Positions 25,685 to 35,096 are shown, counted from the first letter of the stretch. The stretch: 64,000 nucleotides of DNA from an uncultured Flavobacteriales bacterium (GCA_937876195.1 CALEIK010000027.1:1-64000); one strand, 5' to 3'. Notes: generated from the letters alone by a model not told the origin. Made by a program: numbers and translations.

Positions 25685-26353
25685 TTATTTAACTATGAAT
25701 AATTCGGCATATTTTAGATCCGCCTGAGTGGTGATTTTGATATTTTCGGGATTCCCTTCTACGGTTGCGATTTTAAATCCTGCTTCTTCCACCAAGCTTG
25801 CATCATCAGTGATAGTATCGTGATAGGGAAGATTGTATGCCTCTTCTAACACCTCTCGCTTAAAGCATTGTGGTGTTTGAACAATTAAGAAGCGCGCACG
25901 GTCCACCGCTTTCGACCCTCCCCTTCCATCAATTTCACGTAAGGATTCCGCCACCTTGTTGATGGGCACAACTGCATCAAATTTTCTTAGTTTCTGAATA
26001 CAGCGCTTTATCGTGTCCTGTGTAACCAACGGCCTCACTCCATCATGCACAGCAATGTAATCTCCGTAACAATACTGCAATGCGTTTTTAATGGAATGGT
26101 AGCGCTCATCACCCCCAGAAACTACACGGTGTGGAATCTTGAACTGGTGTTCTGTTACCAACTCTTCCCAATATTCCTTCCAATCTTCGGGAAGCGTAAT
26201 TAAGATCTGGCATTTAGGGTCAAAATGATAAAATCGCTCAATGGTGTACATCAATATAGGCTTCTCAAACATGAGAATAAATTGCTTGGGCAACGATGAA
26301 TTCATTCGTTTCCCAATTCCACCTGCCGTAATGATTACACTTACTGTTGCCAT
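25685..26353 (-). CDS. ispD: 2-C-methyl-D-erythritol 4-phosphate cytidylyltransferase
   Basis: This 222-residue enzyme of the MEP isoprenoid pathway transfers CMP to methylerythritol phosphate. It shows the nucleotidyltransferase signature IITAGGIGKRMNSSLPKQF at residues 7-25, VHDGVRPLV near 107 and the C-terminal NPENIKITTQADL. The length is normal for a stand-alone IspD (no IspF fusion). A strong terminator separates it from the upstream small membrane gene, so it likely has its own promoter in the short gap. Confidence 0.95.
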   Translation of the reverse strand: MATVSVIITAGGIGKRMNSSLPKQFILMFEKPILMYTIERFYHFDPKCQILITLPEDWKEYWEELVTEHQFKIPHRVVSGGDERYHSIKNALQYCYGDYIAVHDGVRPLVTQDTIKRCIQKLRKFDAVVPINKVAESLREIDGRGGSKAVDRARFLIVQTPQCFKREVLEEAYNLPYHDTITDDASLVEEAGFKIATVEGNPENIKITTQADLKYAELFIVK

Positions 26354-26369
26354 GAAAAGCTACTCCCTT

Positions 26370-26409
26370 TTACAAAAAGAGGTTGTCAGCCTTAGACTGA
26401 CAACCTCTT
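26370..26409 (-). terminator. Strong intrinsic terminator between the small membrane gene and ispD
   Basis: A 13-bp perfect stem (26377-26389 with 26397-26409) encloses a 7-base loop. On the minus strand it is followed by a T-rich tract (TCTTTTTGTA). It ends the transcript of the 64-residue membrane gene just before ispD. Confidence 0.85.
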
Positions 26410-26432
26410 AATCTATTATGAATAAAACGTGT

Positions 26433-26627
26433 TTATTTAATCTGATTTGGATTGGATTTGGCCGCGTCATTGTATTTCTTTTGTTTGAACATCCAAATGA
26501 AGAAACCAATGAAACCGAGGATTAACAGCATGTCATTGAAAATGTTTCCAATGATGTCGCCTTGCAAGAAGTGCAACAACCATGTTAACAAATCACCCAA
26601 TCCGTAGAAAAATTCTGAAAATGTCAT
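26433..26627 (-). CDS. Small conserved-type membrane protein
   Basis: This 64-residue protein has two hydrophobic stretches (about residues 5-22 and 31-48) and a charged tail (KQKKYNDAAKSNPNQIK). It resembles a short protein found in many Flavobacteriales (I believe DUF6341-like), of unknown function. Its own strong terminator follows 24 bases after the stop, which supports it being a real expressed gene. It lies downstream of rsmA. Confidence 0.7.
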   Translation of the reverse strand: MTFSEFFYGLGDLLTWLLHFLQGDIIGNIFNDMLLILGFIGFFIWMFKQKKYNDAAKSNPNQIK

Positions 26628-26698
26628 ACCCTTTTTATTTAGTCATACAAAGAAAACGAATTTTTTAAATATTCCAAGTTTCTAGAAACGAAAAAGAA

Positions 26699-27490
26699 TC
26701 AATCAGCGGGTTGATCTTTAATTACCTGCTCAACCATCAGGGTAAGCTCAATAAACTGCTCGACAGATAACACTTCTGGTCGAAGCGCTAAATAAGGGTG
26801 ATCGATGACTGCTCCCTGCAATAGTTGTTTGATGGAATTTCTCAGTGTTTTTCTTCGCTGATTAAAACCCATTTTGATCAATTGTTTAAACAGCTTCTCG
26901 TCACAAGGCAATGTGGTGCGCTCGTTTCGTGTACAACGGATTACACCCGATTTTACTTTTGGTGGGGGGCTAAAAACATGCTCGTCTACCGTAAAACAGT
27001 ACTCAATATCATAATACGTTTGGAGCAAGACACTCAAAATTCCGTATTGTTTTGAACCAGGTTTTTCAGCGATGCGCTGCGCCACTTCCTTTTGAAACAT
27101 TCCCATTATTTCAGGAATTTGGTTTCTATGCTCAATACATTTGAAAAGAATTTGCGAAGAAATGTTGTAAGGAAAATTACCTACTACACCAAAGGGCTCA
27201 TCACCCATGATTTCATTCAAATTGGCTTTTAGAAAGTCGGCCTCAATAATTTTATTCTCGAGTTTTGGAAAATTGTTCTTGAGGTATTCAATGCTTTCGG
27301 TGTCAATTTCCATAACCCGTACATCCAATTCATCCTCCAACAAATAAGTTGTCAACGCGCCCATTCCAGGTCCAATTTCCAGTACTTTACCACAGTTTCG
27401 GTGCTTTTGGTATTGTTGCGCAATTTTTTTACAGATGTTTTTATCCGTTAAAAAGTGCTGTCCGAGATGCTTTTTAGCTTTTACCGTCAT
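26699..27490 (-). CDS. rsmA: 16S rRNA (adenine1518/1519-N6) dimethyltransferase
   Basis: This 263-residue SAM-dependent enzyme (KsgA) dimethylates two adenines in helix 45 of 16S rRNA. It begins MTVKAKKHLGQHFLTD, the family start, which sets the ATG at 27490 (a TTG extends to 27505). Further motifs are the SAM-binding LEIGPGMGALTTYLL and catalytic GNFPYNISSQIL. The C-terminal helical domain carries MGFNQRRKTLRNSIK. Its start overlaps the end of the DUF4286 gene by 17 bases, implying coupling. Confidence 0.96.
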   Translation of the reverse strand: MTVKAKKHLGQHFLTDKNICKKIAQQYQKHRNCGKVLEIGPGMGALTTYLLEDELDVRVMEIDTESIEYLKNNFPKLENKIIEADFLKANLNEIMGDEPFGVVGNFPYNISSQILFKCIEHRNQIPEIMGMFQKEVAQRIAEKPGSKQYGILSVLLQTYYDIEYCFTVDEHVFSPPPKVKSGVIRCTRNERTTLPCDEKLFKQLIKMGFNQRRKTLRNSIKQLLQGAVIDHPYLALRPEVLSVEQFIELTLMVEQVIKDQPAD

Positions 27491-27800
27491 GTTTGTATTC
27501 TTCAAGAACAGTTAAAAGTGTTCTAAATGCAGCAAATCTACCATTAAATTTTGCCGTATGCTCGCCTTGTAAAGCGGGTGCGTGTCTTTCTTGGTATTCA
27601 TTCAGCTTGTCTTCAGAAGGACACAGGTACGCAACAGCAAAGGTCATTCCCCCATCTTCTTCCCCATGCACCCGAGCCAAACGAGATTCGATGAAACAGC
27701 CTGTGGCCATCACGTCGGGAATGTGCTTGGTTTTCATCCATTCCAACCAATCCAAGTGAACCTGTTCATCAATACTGATGGTTACATTGTATAATATCAT
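27474..27800 (-). CDS. DUF4286-family protein
   Basis: This 108-residue protein matches DUF4286: MILYNVTISIDEQVHLDWLEWMK at the start (shortened here to the core NVTISIDEQVH-x-x-WLEWM), VMATGCFIESRLARV, and YQERHAPALQGEHTAKF near residue 75. It has a ferredoxin-like fold suggestive of small stress-responsive or antibiotic-biosynthesis-monooxygenase-like proteins, but its role is unknown. It commonly neighbours rsmA in Bacteroidota and overlaps it here. Its -7 promoter element lies only four bases before the ATG. Confidence 0.85.
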   Translation of the reverse strand: MILYNVTISIDEQVHLDWLEWMKTKHIPDVMATGCFIESRLARVHGEEDGGMTFAVAYLCPSEDKLNEYQERHAPALQGEHTAKFNGRFAAFRTLLTVLEEYKHDGKS

Positions 27801-27804
27801 ACCA

Positions 27805-27812
27805 CAAAGTTA
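27805..27812 (-). promoter_or_regulatory. -7 element abutting the DUF4286 start
   Basis: TAACTTTG on the minus strand is followed by four bases and then the ATG at 27800. A transcript from it would be leaderless or nearly so. Confidence 0.55.
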
Positions 27813-27824
27813 AGGGAAACGCGT

Positions 27825-29417
27825 TTAAAGTTCTTCCAAAACGTTCTTTAAATCCAATAAATGAAAATAACCACCTTGGTCACCGGTTAATAAAAACTTC
27901 ACTTTCTTCTGACTGTCATCGATTAAACGATAACCGGTATTCATTGATTCTCGATAATTGGCATCCGTTTCACAGAAATGATGAGTAAACTTCTTGGACG
28001 GCAGTAACTCCTGTGCTACCGAGGGTGCGTTAAATGGTTGAAACTCGTTTCCTACCACCAACATCATTGTTTCTCCCTTTGAAAATTCAAACGTTTTAGT
28101 GTCTCCCTTTTTCAATAGAAACGATGCTACAGCACCATTTTTGCTATTCGCAGCGATATACAAAATCACGTCGTATTCCGAATCATTGCGCATCATTCCA
28201 GCAACGGAACCTTTCTTAGTTGATAAATCAACCACATCAGCTCTCCGACTAAATTTCGTTTTCGCTGAACAGGAATCAAGATGTCCGAGTGCTTTCAAGT
28301 CCTCATCTTTCAATAAATCTTGATAGATCAATTCCAAGGTCTCGTTTACATAAGGTACGCGCAAAATGAGCGTTGAACTACTGCCAATCAGCGGGACTCC
28401 TTGATCGATTATTTCATCTTCGGGACGAAGATCCCCACCTATTTCCTGCAAAAGCGAATCAATTTGCTTGCGTTCATCTTGGGTAAACTGCTTGAAGGAC
28501 GTGTTGTTCGTAAACTGGTGATCGGTCACATCACTAAAAGGTTTAAAATAAATGAGGCAGAAAACACTTGCTGCTATACCCACAAAGAATAGAAATAACA
28601 GCGTGTTTTTCCAACGAAAAGGTGTCCTTCCCTTGCCATGATTTTTTACAACGAGCTCTCCAGATTTTAATTCACGTTTTAAGTCGTGGATTTTATATAC
28701 ATGTTCTCGATTCAACTGCACCAATTCCATCCGCTTGAGGATCCAATTCGCAAAACGAATTGTGCATGCTTTCGAACGAATCATTTCAAGCAACAAATCG
28801 ACATACTCCAATTTCAAACTATACGAAGCACGAGAAAGATAGTTTACACACTCGATCACCTCATCGGTACATAAAGGTTTCACCGCATTGATGAGTACTT
28901 GTTCTTCGACATTTTCTTTCTGTCCATTCTTTAATTCTCTCAGTTCTTGTTGAATTGAAGCAAACAACTGATTCTCAATTACCGCTCGATGGTCATCATC
29001 CAGCAATACAACAAACGAAAATGCCTTCGCCAAAACAACTTTATCCTTTTCACGTGCATAATTCAACAGTCGCTCAGCCAAGTATGGTGATAAAAATCGC
29101 TGGTATTCTTCTGACAGTTGATGCAGTAAATGCGAAAAAATGTCTTCGTATGCATCTTCAATTTTCGCATTGGATAAAAAATGAAGAAGTGCTGTATTAT
29201 ACGAAACCCATCCATAAAATACAATGCTCGTCGGATTCTTTAAAGTCTCTAGAAAATTATTGAAATCTGCATCAGAAATCGCATGTTCACGACGGAGTTC
29301 TTCTCCCTCCTGTCCGCTTAAGCGTTCCAAAAATTCAGCCATTCCCTCATCCGAAAGTAAATCCGTGTGGTTTACGTAGAGTGGTTTGAAGTAGGAGAGT
29401 GAAATGAAACGTTGCAT
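27825..29417 (-). CDS. Hypothetical protein with one central membrane helix
   Basis: This 530-residue protein is not recognised. Its first about 250 residues are helical and charged, with a HEAT- or TPR-like feel but no clear repeat. One membrane helix follows (about residues 270-292, LLFLFFVGIAASVFCLIYF), preceded by a basic patch (KNHGKGRTPFRWK). The C-terminal about 235 residues look beta-rich. There is no signal peptide, so the N-terminal domain is probably cytoplasmic and the C-terminal one periplasmic. It starts 5 bases after the S41 protease stop, so it probably shares that transcript and may work with it in the envelope. Confidence 0.6.
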   Translation of the reverse strand: MQRFISLSYFKPLYVNHTDLLSDEGMAEFLERLSGQEGEELRREHAISDADFNNFLETLKNPTSIVFYGWVSYNTALLHFLSNAKIEDAYEDIFSHLLHQLSEEYQRFLSPYLAERLLNYAREKDKVVLAKAFSFVVLLDDDHRAVIENQLFASIQQELRELKNGQKENVEEQVLINAVKPLCTDEVIECVNYLSRASYSLKLEYVDLLLEMIRSKACTIRFANWILKRMELVQLNREHVYKIHDLKRELKSGELVVKNHGKGRTPFRWKNTLLFLFFVGIAASVFCLIYFKPFSDVTDHQFTNNTSFKQFTQDERKQIDSLLQEIGGDLRPEDEIIDQGVPLIGSSSTLILRVPYVNETLELIYQDLLKDEDLKALGHLDSCSAKTKFSRRADVVDLSTKKGSVAGMMRNDSEYDVILYIAANSKNGAVASFLLKKGDTKTFEFSKGETMMLVVGNEFQPFNAPSVAQELLPSKKFTHHFCETDANYRESMNTGYRLIDDSQKKVKFLLTGDQGGYFHLLDLKNVLEEL

Positions 29418-29422
29418 AGGTG

Positions 29423-31012
29423 TTATTTCATTAAAAATTTGATGGCTCGTTGGACTTCCACATCATGCACATTGAATAGTTGATAGTACCCTTGCTCCAC
29501 CCAAATTTGTCGCGCGATTTCCGCTTTGAGCGTTGTAGAAATAAGCTGTTTACTTCGTTCAAAATCCCTTTCGTCCATCTTTATCTTGTATTCCTTTTCA
29601 GCAAAACGTGTGAACTGCTTCAATAATTCGTCGGTCACCTTGAATTGTGCATTGTACACTTTTGGTGAACTCCAGTTGGTTCTTTTGCCTTGTACAAAAC
29701 TAAAAGCAAAGGTTGTAAAGACGCTTGAATAACGCAGTTCAGTGTAATACCAGCTTGCTCCCAATGTGTCCATGGGCACAAAAATATCGGGCATGATTCC
29801 ACCACCGCCATAAACCACCTTTCCTTTGGGGGTTTTGAACTTAAGTGAATCGCTTAGCTGTGTCGAGTCAATTTTATACAACTCTCCGTTATCATAACGT
29901 TCCATTTGATCGTGTATATATTCGTCATAACTTTCCGTGTACGGTTTTTGAATGCATCTTCCTGTTGGTGTATAATAACGTGCAATCGTCAATCGTAAGT
30001 TACTTCCATCTCTCAACATCACGTCCTCCTGCACTAAACCTTTACCAAACGAACGACGACCAATAATTGTTCCTCTATCATTGTCCTGAATTGCTCCTGC
30101 CAATATTTCTGATGCCGAAGCACTGTTCGAATTAATCAATATCACCAACTCCACATCTTCTAGACTTCCTTTTGATGAAGCTCGATACGTGTACGGTGGA
30201 GAATTTACTCCCCTAGTTTCAACAATTGGTGTGTTTTCTGGCAGAAACTCATCCACTATTTCTGTCGCTGCAGTTAAAACTCCTCCTCCGTTGTTTCGAA
30301 CATCGATGATGAGTTTTTCCATGCCCTGATTCTTTAATTTTTGGGCTGCCTGCCTAAATTCATCGGCTGTGGTCAATGAAAATTGTTCGATTTTTATAAA
30401 CCCTATCTTCTTTGCAATCATGTACGATGCAAGTACTGACTGAACAGGAATTGAGCCACGCACTACTTTTTTTTGCAATTTTTTTCTATCGCGAAGGAGT
30501 GTAAGTTGAACAGCTGTATTCTCGGTCCCCTTGAGCATTCCCATAATTTCTTCGTTGGAAATTTTAGTTCTTGCCACTTTCTTTCCGTCGACCTTTAAAA
30601 TTTTATCCCCAGATTGCAATCCAGCAATCATTGCGGGTGAATCAGGCAAAACATTAGTTACACAAACCGTATCTTGAATAATAAAAAATCGAATTCCTAC
30701 ACCGCCAAACTTTCCTACCATTGCCTCGTTCATCGCTTTCAATTCGCTCGCAGGAATGTAATTGCTATGAGGATCAAGCTCGTGAAGCATATCACCAATC
30801 GTTTTTTCAAAAAGAGCCTCTGTATCAATTGAATCCACGTAACGCTTGTCCAATACCTGAATAATATCCTGCATTTTTTGATAGCGTTCTTGTCCAACTG
30901 ATTTCTGTGCAGGTTGATTGGGAGTCAATACATTTCCAAGATACAATCCAAGGGCAATGCAACTTGCCATCACAATGGGGATCCAATAATTACTATTTCG
31001 TTGTTGCTCCAT
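29423..31012 (-). CDS. S41-family C-terminal processing peptidase
   Basis: This 529-residue protease starts at the ATG at 31012 and has an N-terminal membrane anchor (about residues 8-28). A PDZ domain (about 88-170, FGGVGIRF, SPAMIAGLQSGDKILKVDG) precedes the S41 catalytic domain with RNNGGGVLTAATEIVDEFL, the nucleophile serine in NSNSASASEIL and the lysine in RRSFGKGLVQ. CtpA-like enzymes trim C-termini of periplasmic proteins. A long C-terminal extension (about 390-529) is typical of the Bacteroidota members. Its start overlaps the end of the deaminase gene by 20 bases. Confidence 0.93.
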   Translation of the reverse strand: MEQQRNSNYWIPIVMASCIALGLYLGNVLTPNQPAQKSVGQERYQKMQDIIQVLDKRYVDSIDTEALFEKTIGDMLHELDPHSNYIPASELKAMNEAMVGKFGGVGIRFFIIQDTVCVTNVLPDSPAMIAGLQSGDKILKVDGKKVARTKISNEEIMGMLKGTENTAVQLTLLRDRKKLQKKVVRGSIPVQSVLASYMIAKKIGFIKIEQFSLTTADEFRQAAQKLKNQGMEKLIIDVRNNGGGVLTAATEIVDEFLPENTPIVETRGVNSPPYTYRASSKGSLEDVELVILINSNSASASEILAGAIQDNDRGTIIGRRSFGKGLVQEDVMLRDGSNLRLTIARYYTPTGRCIQKPYTESYDEYIHDQMERYDNGELYKIDSTQLSDSLKFKTPKGKVVYGGGGIMPDIFVPMDTLGASWYYTELRYSSVFTTFAFSFVQGKRTNWSSPKVYNAQFKVTDELLKQFTRFAEKEYKIKMDERDFERSKQLISTTLKAEIARQIWVEQGYYQLFNVHDVEVQRAIKFLMK

Positions 31013-31448
31013 CAAAAGGATTTTCGATTTGTTCTATACTAATACCCGCTTCTTTGAGAAAATCAACTCCACTGGTGTCTTTGTAACCATTGACGTAAAC
31101 GACACGAGAAATTCCCGATTGCACCACCAATTTACTACAATCCTTGCATGGAGAAAGTGTGAGGTACAAGGTTGCTCCGTGACAGTTGTGTGTAGATTTG
31201 GCTACCTTCAAAATCGCATTTGCCTCGGCGTGTAACACATACCAGTGCGTCTCGCCTAACTCATTTTCACAACAATTATCAAATCCACTTGGCGCACCAT
31301 TGTAACCATCCGAAATAATCATCCCGTCCTTCACAATGATTGCTCCCACTTGCTTGCGGGTGCAATGCGATAACTCGGACCATGTTTGGGCCATGCGTAA
31401 ATACGCTTTATCGTAACGCAATCTTTTTGCCCTTGCTTTCTCTTCCAT
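30993..31448 (-). CDS. dCMP/cytidine deaminase-family protein
   Basis: This 151-residue zinc deaminase carries HAEANAIL (zinc ligand His and catalytic Glu, about residues 73-80) and PCKDCSK (two zinc-binding Cys, about 101-107). NGAPSGFDNC matches the dCMP deaminase/ComEB branch, which makes dUMP for thymidylate synthesis. A -7 element (TAAATTTG, 31463-31470) lies 14 bases before the ATG. It heads the run deaminase, S41 protease, hypothetical membrane protein. Confidence 0.92.
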   Translation of the reverse strand: MEEKARAKRLRYDKAYLRMAQTWSELSHCTRKQVGAIIVKDGMIISDGYNGAPSGFDNCCENELGETHWYVLHAEANAILKVAKSTHNCHGATLYLTLSPCKDCSKLVVQSGISRVVYVNGYKDTSGVDFLKEAGISIEQIENPFDGATTK

Positions 31449-31462
31449 TTTTAAATAAAGTC

Positions 31463-31470
31463 CAAATTTA
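31463..31470 (-). promoter_or_regulatory. -7 element of the deaminase/S41 operon
   Basis: TAAATTTG on the minus strand matches TANNTTTG and lies 14 bases before the deaminase ATG. Confidence 0.55.
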
Positions 31471-31513
31471 CTATTTTAAACTCTGACCCGCTCAATGCGG
31501 CGTTGCCGTTAAC

Positions 31514-32191
31514 CTATTTTGTGAATTTGTATCCCACTCCACGAATAGAGTGAAAGAACTGTGGATTTCGTGGATCACTCTCAAAAATCTTTCTAAAATT
31601 CAAAATATAATTATCTATTGTTCGTGATGTTGGAAACTGATCCTTCCCCCATACTTTGTCTAGTATTTCTGAACGAGCAATAACCTCGTTTGCCTTTTCA
31701 TCAAACAACTCAATCAATGCAATTTCCCTCTTTGATAAATTCACCACTGATGAATCATTCACATTGGTGACTTCAAATGTCTTACAGTTTACACGAAAAT
31801 CACCGATTATGATGATGCTTTTTTCTTCGCGTTTTGTCGCATTGGTCAAAATCCCAACGCGCAACAACAGTTCCTCAAGATCAAATGGTTTAGGCAAATA
31901 GTCGTTTCCCCCAGCTTTCAATCCCTCAATACGGTCGGTTGTCGTTCCTTTCGCTGATAAAAACAAAATCGGGACGTTGGACGTCGTTCTAATTTGTTTA
32001 CAAATTTCTATCCCATTGACATGCGGCAGCATAACGTCCAAAATGATTAAATCGTAATTCGTCGATTTCTCGAACGCGGTTCTGGCTTCAGCACCATTCG
32101 CGAAATGGGTGACGTTGTATCCCTCCAACTCAAGGTTGAGGCGAATCATCTCCGCTAGGCTGTTTTCATCTTCAACGACACAAATATTCAT
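31514..32191 (-). CDS. OmpR-family response regulator, no adjacent kinase
   Basis: This 225-residue protein has a receiver domain (residues 1-115) with the acidic pair E7-D8, phospho-acceptor Asp52 in LIILDVMLPHVNG, and Lys in LPKPFDLEELL. A winged-helix DNA-binding domain follows (about 128-225, ending IRGVGYKF). All residues needed for phosphorylation are present. No histidine kinase lies beside it, so its partner must be encoded elsewhere. A weak -7 element (TAACTTTA, 32211-32218) precedes it. It is divergent from purH. Confidence 0.92.
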   Translation of the reverse strand: MNICVVEDENSLAEMIRLNLELEGYNVTHFANGAEARTAFEKSTNYDLIILDVMLPHVNGIEICKQIRTTSNVPILFLSAKGTTTDRIEGLKAGGNDYLPKPFDLEELLLRVGILTNATKREEKSIIIIGDFRVNCKTFEVTNVNDSSVVNLSKREIALIELFDEKANEVIARSEILDKVWGKDQFPTSRTIDNYILNFRKIFESDPRNPQFFHSIRGVGYKFTK

Positions 32192-32313
32192 CTTTTTATC
32201 CGCTTTGGAGTAAAGTTAATTAATCCGATTACTTTTTATCAAAAATCGGGTTTTTTGGTGATATTTCGTTGAAAACTATCTCAATTTTGGTCGAAATAAA
32301 ATAAAATTTGAAG

Positions 32314-32321
32314 TAATTTTG
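32314..32321 (+). promoter_or_regulatory. -7 element of purH
   Basis: TAATTTTG matches TANNTTTG and lies 32 bases before the purH ATG; a TTTG at 32286-32289 could be the -33 element, with a long 24-base spacer. Confidence 0.5.
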
Positions 32322-32353
32322 CACCTTCCTCACAATGATGTAAAACGAGCGCA

Positions 32354-33883
32354 ATGAACGAAAGAAAAAAGATCCAATCAGCATTAATTTCAGTTTTTGA
32401 TAAATCAGGGTTAGCACCAATTATTGAACAATTACACAAAGACGGTGTTGTTCTATATTCCACAGGTGGAACACAGGCTTTTATTGAGGAACTGAACATT
32501 CCAGTTGAACGCGTAGAAGATCTCACTTCGTATCCATCCATTTTAGGAGGTCGTGTAAAAACGTTGCATCCGAAAGTTTTTGGGGGAATCTTAAACAGGA
32601 GAAATCACGACGGCGACACAACACAAATTGCGGAATACGGCATCCCTGAAATTGATTTGGTGATTGTAGATTTGTATCCTTTTGAAGACACTGTTCGTTC
32701 AGGAGCAAGTCACGCCGATATCATTGAAAAAATTGACATTGGCGGCATTTCTTTGATTCGCGCTGCAGCGAAAAACTACCAGGATGTTGTCATCATTCCT
32801 TCAAAAGATCAGTACGATTCATTTCTTTCCATCATTCAAGGAAATTCGTCGAGCACGACGATAGACGAGCGAAAAAATTTCAGTCGCGATGCGTTCAATG
32901 TTTCTTCGCATTACGACACGCACATTTTCAACTATTTCAATCAAGGTGAAACCGAAGTTTTCAAACAAAGTATTTTAAATGCTCAGGTGTTGCGCTATGG
33001 TGAAAACCCACATCAAAAAGGAATTTTTCATGGTGACATGGAGGCATTGTTTGACAAATTGCATGGAAAAGAGCTTTCGTACAACAACTTATTGGACGTG
33101 GATGCTGCTGTGAATTTAATGGGTGAATTTAAAAATGAAGCTCCAACTTTTGCCATTTTGAAACACAATAACGCGTGTGGTTTGGCAACAAGGGATTCAA
33201 TTTGTCAGGCCTATAAAGATGCATTAGCAGGAGATCCTGTCAGTGCATTTGGTGGAATTTTAATTGGAAACCGCGTGATCGATTTAGATACCGCTAAAGA
33301 AATAAATGAATTGTTTTGCGAAGTCGTTATTGCTCCAGGATACGATGAAAATGCGCTCGAAGTTTTAAAGGAGAAAAAAAATAGAATCATTCTTGTTCAA
33401 AAAGAAGTTGAATTGCCGAAACGTCAATTTAGAACGTTGTTAAATGGAGTTTTGGAACAAGACAAAGACTTATTTGAGGAAACGGCCGCTGATTTGGAAA
33501 CAAAAACGAAAACGGCACCGAATGCGCATGAAATTGAAGATTTATTGTTTGCGAACAAACTCGTAAAGCACACCAAATCGAATACCATTGTATTGGCGAA
33601 GAACAAGCAATTGTTGGCAAGTGGAACAGGACAAACCTCTCGGGTAGATGCACTTCGTCAAGCAATTCATAAAGCGCAATCATTCAATTTCGATCTGAAC
33701 GGAGCAGCGATGGCATCGGATGCATTTTTTCCGTTTCCAGATTGTGTAGAAATTGCAGGAAATGTTGGAATTAAAAATGTGATTCAACCCGGTGGTTCTA
33801 TCAAAGATGAATTGTCTATTGACTACTGCAATAAACATGAAATTGCAATGGTTTTTACAGGAAATAGGCATTTTAAACACTAA
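32354..33883 (+). CDS. purH: Bifunctional AICAR transformylase/IMP cyclohydrolase
   Basis: This 509-residue enzyme does the last two steps of purine synthesis. The N-terminal MGS-like IMP cyclohydrolase domain (about residues 1-190) shows ALISVFDKSGL, YSTGGT and RVKTLHPKVFGGIL. The transformylase domain (about 195-509) shows LSYNNLLDVDAA, the catalytic Lys-His pair in LKHNNACGLA, and SDAFFPFPD. Length is normal. It lies 94 bases before mreB on the same strand; an adjacency of purH and the mre operon is common in this phylum. Confidence 0.97.
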   Translation: MNERKKIQSALISVFDKSGLAPIIEQLHKDGVVLYSTGGTQAFIEELNIPVERVEDLTSYPSILGGRVKTLHPKVFGGILNRRNHDGDTTQIAEYGIPEIDLVIVDLYPFEDTVRSGASHADIIEKIDIGGISLIRAAAKNYQDVVIIPSKDQYDSFLSIIQGNSSSTTIDERKNFSRDAFNVSSHYDTHIFNYFNQGETEVFKQSILNAQVLRYGENPHQKGIFHGDMEALFDKLHGKELSYNNLLDVDAAVNLMGEFKNEAPTFAILKHNNACGLATRDSICQAYKDALAGDPVSAFGGILIGNRVIDLDTAKEINELFCEVVIAPGYDENALEVLKEKKNRIILVQKEVELPKRQFRTLLNGVLEQDKDLFEETAADLETKTKTAPNAHEIEDLLFANKLVKHTKSNTIVLAKNKQLLASGTGQTSRVDALRQAIHKAQSFNFDLNGAAMASDAFFPFPDCVEIAGNVGIKNVIQPGGSIKDELSIDYCNKHEIAMVFTGNRHFKH

Positions 33884-33977
33884 TTCGCAACCTTTTTAAA
33901 ATTTAGTAGTATAAAAAAATTGAATTGAGAAGGAAAAGACCTAATATTACGTACAACAACTACAAGGGCAACAGAAA

Positions 33978-35003
33978 ATGGGATTATTTAGTTTTTTAAC
34001 GCAAGAAATTGCGATCGATTTAGGGACGGCGAACACCTTGATTATTATGAATGACAAAGTTGTAGTAGATGAACCATCTATTGTAGCGAAAGACATTCAA
34101 ACAGGAAAAGTTGTTGCGATTGGAAAGCGTGCACAACAGATGCATGGTAAAACACACAAACTTATTGAAACGGTTCGACCATTGAGAGATGGTGTAATCG
34201 CGGATTTCCAAGCTGCAGAGCAAATGATCCGCGGTATGATCAAAATGATTGGTACTGGGAAGAGTCTTTTCAATCCTTCATTGCGGATGGTGATTTGTAT
34301 TCCTTCTGGGATTACAGAGGTGGAAAAACGAGCGGTAAGAGATTCAGCTGAACATGCTGGAGCCAAAGAAGTATATTTAATTCATGAGCCAATGGCAGCG
34401 GCAATCGGTATTGGTATCGATGTCGAAGAACCAATGGGTAACATGATTATCGACATAGGTGGTGGTACGTCAGAAATTGCCGTTATTGCCTTAGGTGGAA
34501 TTGTATGTGATAAATCCATTCGTGTAGCTGGAGATGACTTTACGAAAGACATCGAAGAGTACATGCGTCGTCAACACAATATTTTGGTTGGAGAAAGAAC
34601 AGCAGAAGAAATAAAAATTAACGTTGGAGCAGCATTGCCTGAGTTGGACAATCCACCCGAAAATTATGCAGTTCAGGGACGTGATTTAATGACAGGAATT
34701 CCTAAAGAAATTATCATTTCTTATACGGAAGTCGCTCATGCACTCGATAAAACAATTTCTAAAATCGAAGAAGCGATTCTAAGTGCACTTGAAATGACAC
34801 CACCAGAGTTGTCAGCGGACATCTACAAAACAGGTATTTACTTAGCTGGTGGTGGTTCAATGCTAAGAGGTTTGGACAAACGAATTTCTATGAAAACGAA
34901 GCTCCCTGTGCACATTGCAGAGGATCCATTGAGAGCTGTAGCAAGAGGAACGAGTATCGCTTTGAAGAACATCAATCGTTTCCAATTCTTGATTCGGGAT
35001 TAA
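33978..35003 (+). CDS. mreB: Rod shape-determining actin homologue MreB
   Basis: This 341-residue actin-like ATPase polymerises under the inner membrane and positions the cell-wall elongation machine. Motifs: phosphate 1 IDLGTANTLI, IHEPMAAAIG, phosphate 2 IIDIGGGTSEIAVIALGG, and adenosine-binding YLAGGGSMLRGL. The N-terminal amphipathic MGLFSFLTQE is the membrane-binding segment. It heads the operon mreB-mreC-mreD-mrdA-rodA. Confidence 0.97.
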   Translation: MGLFSFLTQEIAIDLGTANTLIIMNDKVVVDEPSIVAKDIQTGKVVAIGKRAQQMHGKTHKLIETVRPLRDGVIADFQAAEQMIRGMIKMIGTGKSLFNPSLRMVICIPSGITEVEKRAVRDSAEHAGAKEVYLIHEPMAAAIGIGIDVEEPMGNMIIDIGGGTSEIAVIALGGIVCDKSIRVAGDDFTKDIEEYMRRQHNILVGERTAEEIKINVGAALPELDNPPENYAVQGRDLMTGIPKEIIISYTEVAHALDKTISKIEEAILSALEMTPPELSADIYKTGIYLAGGGSMLRGLDKRISMKTKLPVHIAEDPLRAVARGTSIALKNINRFQFLIRD

Positions 35004-35096
35004 TCGCGCAATTGCGCTTTTAATTGTACACATCCGTGATTGGATAAATCATTTTAACACCTCGTTAAAAGCTAATGCTTTTTCTTATTTTTGTGT

